From the NCBI GenBank assembly GCA_910588855.1, contig CAJUSR010000001.1, positions 186,001 to 250,000 on the forward strand: a DNA stretch of 64,000 bases, given 5' to 3'. How positions within the stretch are numbered: position 1 is the stretch's first letter; every line of letters starts with the position of its first letter. This document shows positions 59,304 through 64,000 of this stretch, piece after piece. Source of the stretch: an uncultured Kineothrix sp. (GTDB lineage: Bacteria; Bacillota; Clostridia; Lachnospirales; Lachnospiraceae). A program made the translations under genes and the position numbers. The notes beneath the pieces are model-generated. The model had not been told where the DNA came from and made no database searches. It saw only the letters and a program-made list of their open reading frames with translations.

Positions 59304-59387
59304 GCTGGCACAGGATTTGATTTTGCAGCCATTTCATCCGTAAGGCCCGATTTTCAGCTTAACCGGAAAATCAAATCCTGCACCGGC
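59304..59387. repeat. Inverted repeat upstream of the anchored hypothetical gene
   Basis: CAGGATTTGATTTT and its exact complement, extended to 21-bp arms with two or three mismatches (GCTGGCA/TGCACCGGC side), enclose about 42 bp. Not similar to families A or B. It lies within a 300-bp gene-free spacer. Confidence 0.65.
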
Positions 59388-59439
59388 GGAATGTTTGTCA
59401 ACAGTGCGGCACATGAAAACTGATTTCCCCGATTTCTCA

Positions 59440-59468
59440 TTGAAAAACTAAAAAAAGAATGATAGAAT
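59440..59468 (+). promoter_or_regulatory. Promoter of the anchored hypothetical gene
   Basis: TTGAAA and TAGAAT with 17 bp between, 37 bp before the ATG at 59505. Confidence 0.6.
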
Positions 59469-59504
59469 AGAGAAAATAAATTACTACCACTAAGGACAAA
59501 AACG

Positions 59505-60086
59505 ATGAAACTGATAAAACGTATTTTCTATATTATTTTTGGTCTTTTAATTGCCAGTGCGGTTTCGCTTGTTGGCTTAATACTTTATTCCGAATACAGT
59601 GGACGCCAGTTATGGAAAAGCTTTGGGGAGGAAACAGCGGATGCCGGTTTCCCGGAAGAGGGATCCCGGCTTGCCTATGACGAAAACGGTAATTTGGCAG
59701 AATTGCCCGGTTCTTCCCAGCCTATAGCCACGGAAGCCGCAGCCCAAAGCGATTTTTCTACCGGGAATCCGGAAAACAATATTTCTGCAGACGGCACAGA
59801 TGTCTCCAATATGGGAACTACCAATGTGGATATTTCGGGGGAGGATGTTTCCAATACCGATACTACCGTGGAAAATCCCGGGCAAGAAACCGCTCCTGCG
59901 GAAGAAGACTACACCGGCAGCCAAATTGAACAGCTTTATATTATGGACATGGGATCGGCTCTTTTCCATCTCCCGGATTGCCCCTATGCCTCAAATATCG
60001 CAGTGGACAAACGGGCCGAACGCTCCACCACCAGCGAGAAAATCTTGAATGCCGGTTATAAGCCCTGCACTAACTGCAATCCATAA
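59505..60086 (+). CDS. Membrane-anchored hypothetical protein with C-terminal Cys/His metal-type module
   Basis: 193 residues, not assigned to a known functional family. One N-terminal membrane segment (IFYIIFGLLIASAVSLVGLILYS) is followed by an ~110-residue Thr/Ser/Asn/Glu-rich linker and a compact C-terminal module: FHLPDCPYASNI...GYKPCTNCNP. The pattern H-x3-C-x(~37)-P-C-x2-C resembles small Ada-like or nuclease-associated zinc modules seen at ends of secreted Firmicutes proteins. It would place that module outside the cell. The amidase gene follows by 65 bp, so both may act in the wall. Confidence 0.65.
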   Translation: MKLIKRIFYIIFGLLIASAVSLVGLILYSEYSGRQLWKSFGEETADAGFPEEGSRLAYDENGNLAELPGSSQPIATEAAAQSDFSTGNPENNISADGTDVSNMGTTNVDISGEDVSNTDTTVENPGQETAPAEEDYTGSQIEQLYIMDMGSALFHLPDCPYASNIAVDKRAERSTTSEKILNAGYKPCTNCNP

Positions 60087-60150
60087 CGGTACTGCTCACA
60101 AATTACCTATTTTAGCATAAGATAAAATAAGTAAATCTGGAGCGATTCCT

Positions 60151-60681
60151 ATGGCATATACTATTGTTTTGGATGCCGGGCATGGCGGAGCCAACCCTGG
60201 CGCCACATACAACGGACGGCAGGAAAAAACGGATGCCCTCAACCTTACGCTGGCAGTAGGGAAGTTGTTGGAAAATGCAGGGGTAAACGTCGTTTATACC
60301 CGAACAAGCGATATTTATGACAGCCCGGCCCGAAAGGCGGAAAAGGCAAATGAGTCCGGCGCAGACTATTTTGTATCTATCCACCGCAATTCCAGCGTCT
60401 ATCCAAACCAGTATACAGGGATAGAAACCCTTGTGTACAACCGTAATGGAGCGGCAGCCCGCATGGCAGAAAATATCAACGAAAATTTGCAAGCCCTCGG
60501 CTTTGTGAATCATGGGGTAAATGAAAGAACCAATTTAGTCGTGCTAAACCGCACACAAATGCCTGCTTTATTGATAGAAGCGGCATTTATCAACAATGAC
60601 AGCGACAATGCTTTATTCGACAGTCGCTTTAATGAAATGGCGCAAGCCATTGCAGACGGAATTTTAGACAGCTTGCCATAG
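60151..60681 (+). CDS. N-acetylmuramoyl-L-alanine amidase (Amidase_3)
   Basis: Zn-dependent amidase that cleaves the bond between MurNAc and the stem peptide. 176 residues, catalytic domain only: VLDAGHGGANPGA (Zn His), TDALNLTLAVGKLLE (Zn Glu position altered; the usual Glu is in the EKTDALNL segment), SIHRNSSVYPNQYTGIETLVY (second Zn His), and a final Glu in LLIEAAFINNDSDN. No signal peptide, so it is either cytoplasmic, released by lysis, or exported by another route. Terminator directly after the stop. Confidence 0.88.
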   Translation: MAYTIVLDAGHGGANPGATYNGRQEKTDALNLTLAVGKLLENAGVNVVYTRTSDIYDSPARKAEKANESGADYFVSIHRNSSVYPNQYTGIETLVYNRNGAAARMAENINENLQALGFVNHGVNERTNLVVLNRTQMPALLIEAAFINNDSDNALFDSRFNEMAQAIADGILDSLP

Positions 60682-60705
60682 ATTATGGCAAGCTGTTTTG
60701 TTTTT
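60668..60705 (+). terminator. Amidase terminator
   Basis: Perfect 13-bp stem ACAGCTTGCCATA/TATGGCAAGCTGT with a 3-nt loop, then TTTGTTTTT. The 5' arm overlaps the last codons of the amidase gene. It also marks the convergence with the next minus-strand gene. Confidence 0.85.
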
Positions 60706-61405
60706 ATCCTTTCGCCCGGAAATTCCCCTCTAAGCTCCTATCCTGGGCCAAAGTGCTGTATTCCCCCATCTTGTTATAAGAATCCAGTAAGAAACTATTG
60801 TTATCCACGGTAAAATCCGCTTTTTCTTCCGGAATGGAAGTTTTGATTTGTTTTTTTCTTTTAAAATACTGCCCTGCCTTTGCGGCGGTTTCCCCGAACT
60901 TCTCCAGAAATTTCCGTATCCCTCCTTGCCCGCGCTTTAGCCCGCCGCTTACCGCACCTTCTATATTCCCTACTCTTCTGCCCTTTTCTTCGGGAATTTC
61001 TTCCATCCGGCTTTCCGGCTTTACCATCACGGTTGACACAACACCTGCCGCTCCTGCTTCTGCTAAAGGGGAAACCGTTCCCTGTATGCCATCCTCTCTT
61101 TTTATTGGAGCCGGCAGCCCTTTATCTCCGCGCCCTTCTCCTGATTCTTCCTGCCCTTCTTCTCCCAGCTTCCCCCAAAAAGCGGTTGCTTTTGTGAGCA
61201 GTTCCTGCAAACCATTGGCCAGCAATTCCTTTAGGGAAAAACTTTTTTTCTGTTGTGTTGACGTCTGCATGGCCATTTTATTCCCGGCCGCCATCCTGCC
61301 CCCGCTTTCCAGTTTTGCTATCTTCGTTTCGTGCATGCATTTCGTTATCTCATGTTCATGGGTATGGTAATTGCCCGGGCTTATGTTGCCGCTGCTTCCA
61401 ATCAT
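60704..61405 (-). CDS. Hypothetical protein, mixed-charge and Gly-rich
   Basis: 233 residues with no family I recognise. There is no membrane segment or signal peptide. Residues 50-75 form an amphipathic helix (FSLKELLANGLQELLTKATAFWGKLG), residues 75-165 are disordered-looking (EEGQEESGEGRGDK...), and 165-190 form another amphipathic helix (RKFLEKFGETAAKAGQYFKRKKQ). The start overlaps the upstream hypothetical gene by 4 bp (ATGA), so the two are translationally coupled. Function unknown. Confidence 0.6.
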   Translation of the reverse strand: MIGSSGNISPGNYHTHEHEITKCMHETKIAKLESGGRMAAGNKMAMQTSTQQKKSFSLKELLANGLQELLTKATAFWGKLGEEGQEESGEGRGDKGLPAPIKREDGIQGTVSPLAEAGAAGVVSTVMVKPESRMEEIPEEKGRRVGNIEGAVSGGLKRGQGGIRKFLEKFGETAAKAGQYFKRKKQIKTSIPEEKADFTVDNNSFLLDSYNKMGEYSTLAQDRSLEGNFRAKG

Positions 61406-61788
61406 AAATATTTCTCCTCTTTTTCCTTTGAAAATCCGATGTCAATGTATCTGTTATGCTCCTGAATAATTGCAAGCCCCGCCAATGCATTCTCTTCTTC
61501 CCCTATCGGCACTCCTATCCTCTTTTTCCCCTTTGTCACAAGCATCAGGAAATGCATTTCCATCCCTGTTCCTTTTCCTCTCTTCCCCCGTATCTGTTCC
61601 AAATGCCTATATGCCCATATAATATCCTCATACCCTATGTACATCCATTTTTCAACTCCCCGGTAAAACAGGAAGTATTTCCCATACCGGATGTCTCCCA
61701 CTTTCCTTGCCAAAATGAAGTCACGGCTGACCGCACGCTCCTCCTGCCGCAGACCCAACACATGTTCAAACCCAAAGCTGCCCTTCAT
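61402..61788 (-). CDS. Hypothetical protein, 128 residues
   Basis: Not recognised. The sequence is compact and mostly soluble, with beta-rich looking segments (YGKYFLFYRGVEKWMYIGYEDIIWAY, MEMHFLMLVTKGKKRIGVPIG) and a charged C-terminus (SKEKEEKYL). It resembles small PH-like or YcxB-type folds in its strand pattern, but that is only an impression. It lies between the Sfp-like gene and a coupled 233-residue hypothetical gene; the three may form one operon. Confidence 0.55.
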   Translation of the reverse strand: MKGSFGFEHVLGLRQEERAVSRDFILARKVGDIRYGKYFLFYRGVEKWMYIGYEDIIWAYRHLEQIRGKRGKGTGMEMHFLMLVTKGKKRIGVPIGEEENALAGLAIIQEHNRYIDIGFSKEKEEKYL

Positions 61789-61816
61789 ATACTCTGCCCC
61801 CGTTTTCTTTTAAACG

Positions 61817-62542
61817 CTATTCTTCATGAAAGAAAACCTCTTTCTTTTGTATCCCTTTCGGCGGTTCATAGCTGCAAACCGCCATACTATACTTATTTAT
61901 CCCATCATATTCCTGATAGGTCTTAAAGTATGCTCCTACGCCCTTTTCTTCCTTCTTTTTTATTGTTCCTTTTCCAAACCCTTCTTTTTCTTCCAGCTCA
62001 ATGATTGTTGCATCCAGCCCCTGCCGCATCCCTTCCCCGGTCAGCTTCATATAGGATTCCTTCACGGTCCACATGCAAAAGAACATCTCCGACGGAGCAA
62101 ACCCTTCGTTTTCCAAACGTGCCAGCAATTTCTTGTCTTCTTCGGAAAAAAACCTTTGCGCCAGCTCTTTCTTCCACTTCTTATGGACTTGGATGTCAAT
62201 ACCCACTTCATTATCGGAAAAAGCACAAACCACATAATCCCTTGAGTGGGAAACATTGAAATAAATGTTTTCCTTCCCTTTTAAATAAGGCTTTCCATAC
62301 TTTGAATAGGAATAAGACAAAGAAAGCGGATTTGCATTTCTTTGCAAGCCGCCCTCTTCCGTCATCCACTCCTTCGCCCCTTCCCGAATCAAATACCCGG
62401 CAAGAAGGCTTCTTTTTTTGTCCTCCAGATTTCTGCACTGCCATACTTTCCTCATCCGTTCTTCGTCCAAATATACAATATTCCTTAGAACCGCCTCTTC
62501 ATCGGGAAGCAGGGCAGTGCCTGCCCTATATATCCTAATCAT
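61817..62542 (-). CDS. Sfp-type 4'-phosphopantetheinyl transferase
   Basis: Activates acyl/peptidyl carrier proteins by adding phosphopantetheine. About 241 residues with both family motifs: the Mg-binding EVGIDIQVHKK (GIDIE-like) and the FFCMWTVKESYMKLTGEGM region (WTxKEA-like). The FNVSHSRDYVVCAF segment precedes the first. I chose the ATG at 62542 (MIRIYRAG), with GAGGGG 7 nt upstream. No NRPS, PKS or fatty-acid gene is nearby, so its carrier protein is elsewhere; whether it replaces AcpS cannot be told. Confidence 0.9.
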   Translation of the reverse strand: MIRIYRAGTALLPDEEAVLRNIVYLDEERMRKVWQCRNLEDKKRSLLAGYLIREGAKEWMTEEGGLQRNANPLSLSYSYSKYGKPYLKGKENIYFNVSHSRDYVVCAFSDNEVGIDIQVHKKWKKELAQRFFSEEDKKLLARLENEGFAPSEMFFCMWTVKESYMKLTGEGMRQGLDATIIELEEKEGFGKGTIKKKEEKGVGAYFKTYQEYDGINKYSMAVCSYEPPKGIQKKEVFFHEE

Positions 62543-62628
62543 AGCGATACCCCTCATCCGCCCCCACGGACTTTCCAAACCCTTGAAAAAATTTCTCTTT
62601 TCATCCCACTTTTTATTTATTTCTGATA

Positions 62629-62755
62629 CTCTTTTCTTTTTACCTTCGATATTTTTTTTGCTTTTGATATCTCTTTCTTTTTACCCTCGATATTTCTTTT
62701 TTGCTTTTGATATCTCTTTCTTTTTACCCTCGATATTTCTTTTTGCCTTTGCTAT
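62629..62755. repeat. Three tandem copies of a ~43-bp pyrimidine-rich repeat
   Basis: Units at 62629-62670, 62671-62713 and 62714-62755 share CTCTTTCTTTTTACCCTCGATATTT followed by a TTTTGATAT-type end. Units 2 and 3 are the closest. Each contains a GATAT. The tract fills the spacer between aspS and the Sfp-like gene. Confidence 0.85.
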
Positions 62756-62769
62756 TTTTAATCTACCTT

Positions 62770-64000
62770 TTATTCGCTTTCCGAAACCTCCGTGATGCCA
62801 ATCCCAAGTTCTTTAAGCTGAACCTCATCCACCACATCCGGCGCGTTTGTCAGCAGGCATGACGCATCTTTTATCTTCGGGAATGCCATAACATCCCTAA
62901 TGCTGTCGCTATGGACAAGCAGCATCACCAGACGGTCCAGCCCATAAGCCAGCCCCGCATGAGGAGGAACGCCATATTTGAATGCATTCAGCAAAAAGCC
63001 AAAACGGTTATAAGCATCCTCTTTTTCAAAACCTAATACCTCAAACATCTTTTCCTGCACATCGTTCTGGAAAATCCTGACCGACCCTCCGCCTAATTCC
63101 ACACCATTTAATACAATATCATATGCCTTTGCGCGCACTCTGCCCGGATCGGAATCCAAATAAGCAAGGTCCTCGTCCATCGGCATGGTAAACGGATGAT
63201 GCATTGCCACAAAACGGTTCTCTTCTTCATTCCACTCCAGCAGAGGGAACTCCGTCACCCAAAGGAATTGGAAACGGCTCTCGTCTATCAGCCCCATCTG
63301 TTTTCCAAGTTCCAGACGTAATGCCCCAAGCACACTCCATACAACCGGATTCTTATCCGCCGCAAACAACAGCAAATCCCCATTCTCACCGTTCATAGAC
63401 TGCACAAGGGCACCTAGCTCTTCCTCCGTCATAAATTTCGCAAAAGAAGATTTATAACTGCCGTCTTCCCCAATGCAAAGATAGGCCAGCCCCTTTGCTC
63501 CGTATCCCTTCGCCATATCCACAAGGGCATCAATTTTTTTCCTGGGCATAGCCCCTTGCCCCTTGGCATTGATTCCCCTAACGGAACCGCCGTTCTCCAA
63601 AGCAGATGCGAATACACCGAACCCACAGCCTTTTACCGTCTCCGATACATCCGTCAGTTCCATGCCAAAACGGGTATCCGGCTTATCGGAGCCATAGCGG
63701 TTCATAGCGTCTATCCATTTGATGCGCGGAAGAGGAAGCTCTACCTCTAACCCGATTGCTTCCCGGCATACAAACTGTATCAATCTCTCATTGACATCAA
63801 TAACATCCTCCACGTCCACAAAGGAAAGCTCCATATCCACCTGTGTAAACTCCGGCTGCCTGTCCGCCCGCAAATCTTCATCCCGGAAACATTTTGCAAT
63901 CTGAAAATAGCGGTCGTAGCCTGAACACATCAAAAGCTGCTTAAATAACTGGGGCGATTGGGGTAAACCATAAAAAGTACCCGGATGCACCCGGCTCGGC
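62770..64000 (-). CDS. aspS: Aspartyl-tRNA synthetase, C-terminal part (cut by window edge)
   Basis: Class II synthetase charging tRNA-Asp. The frame remains open to the edge; about 410 residues are visible, starting with PSRVHPGTFYGLPQSPQLFKQ. Class II motif 2 is FRDEDLRADRQPEFTQVDME, a bacterial-type GAD insertion domain occupies roughly the middle, and motif 3 is GLAYGLDRLVMLLV. The N-terminal anticodon-binding domain is outside the window. The discriminating/non-discriminating type cannot be decided from this part. Confidence 0.95.
   Translation of the reverse strand, partial: PSRVHPGTFYGLPQSPQLFKQLLMCSGYDRYFQIAKCFRDEDLRADRQPEFTQVDMELSFVDVEDVIDVNERLIQFVCREAIGLEVELPLPRIKWIDAMNRYGSDKPDTRFGMELTDVSETVKGCGFGVFASALENGGSVRGINAKGQGAMPRKKIDALVDMAKGYGAKGLAYLCIGEDGSYKSSFAKFMTEEELGALVQSMNGENGDLLLFAADKNPVVWSVLGALRLELGKQMGLIDESRFQFLWVTEFPLLEWNEEENRFVAMHHPFTMPMDEDLAYLDSDPGRVRAKAYDIVLNGVELGGGSVRIFQNDVQEKMFEVLGFEKEDAYNRFGFLLNAFKYGVPPHAGLAYGLDRLVMLLVHSDSIRDVMAFPKIKDASCLLTNAPDVVDEVQLKELGIGITEVSESE

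Overview
The window is a contiguous piece of a low-to-mid GC, spore-forming Clostridia genome, most likely Lachnospiraceae. The evidence is a spoIIGA-sigE-sigG sporulation cluster, a SpoVD/FtsW-type division and cell-wall (dcw) cluster, a fused SecDF, the SCIFF ribosomal peptide with its radical-SAM maturase, a TIGR04086 membrane protein and a PASTA-kinase/phosphatase/RlmN/RsmB/Fmt/Def/PriA block. Nearly every gene lies on the minus strand. Plus-strand exceptions are ylmC, a PRD regulator, a CorC-type protein and two short envelope genes. No rRNA, tRNA, IS transposase, prophage or CRISPR array was found.

Layout from left to right (most genes read right to left): efp (cut by the window edge), aroQ-aroK-aroE, a YqeG phosphatase, nrdR and a chemoreceptor (1-4.6 kb). 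Sporulation sigma factors sigG and sigE with the SpoIIGA protease (4.6-7.6 kb). An ABC permease and an unusual HTH-ATPase fusion sit between spoIIGA and ftsZ (7.8-10.3 kb). The dcw cluster follows: mraZ-rsmH-ftsL-PBP-PBP-mraY-murD-ftsW-murA-divIB-ftsZ, read from 25 kb down to 10.6 kb. It has no murG, murB, murC or murF, and murE lies elsewhere. Then ychF, a dinD remnant, a RelB/RelE-type toxin-antitoxin pair (25-27.7 kb), a beta-glucoside PTS/GH1/cytidine-deaminase operon with a divergent PRD regulator (28-34 kb), and a translation/cell-wall signalling block: rsgA, prkC, stp, rlmN, rsmB, yugP, fmt, def, priA, murE (34-47 kb). Next come a pfkB kinase, recJ, secDF, scfB, scfA and a BlaI repressor (47.6-55.8 kb), a TIGR04086 protein, a CorC-like protein, a HAD phosphatase, an anchored hypothetical protein, an amidase, two coupled hypothetical genes, an Sfp-type phosphopantetheinyl transferase, and aspS cut by the right edge.

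Many intergenic regions carry structure that ordinary genes do not explain. There are two families of dispersed palindromic repeats (10.3/56.2 kb and 40.6/42.7 kb), a 124-bp near-perfect palindrome at 50.8 kb, seventeen copies of an 11-bp tandem repeat at 59.0 kb, and two hairpin-dense spacers flanking the SCIFF maturase gene. A hairpin appears to mask the ribosome binding site of a penicillin-binding protein. The most interesting non-coding candidate is a ~75-nt transcript at 47.60-47.68 kb. It has an 11-bp-spaced direct repeat in its promoter, a 5' hairpin, a run of six C that could pair with Shine-Dalgarno sequences, and a UUCG-loop terminator. All assignments come from reading the sequence alone; no search or folding program was run.
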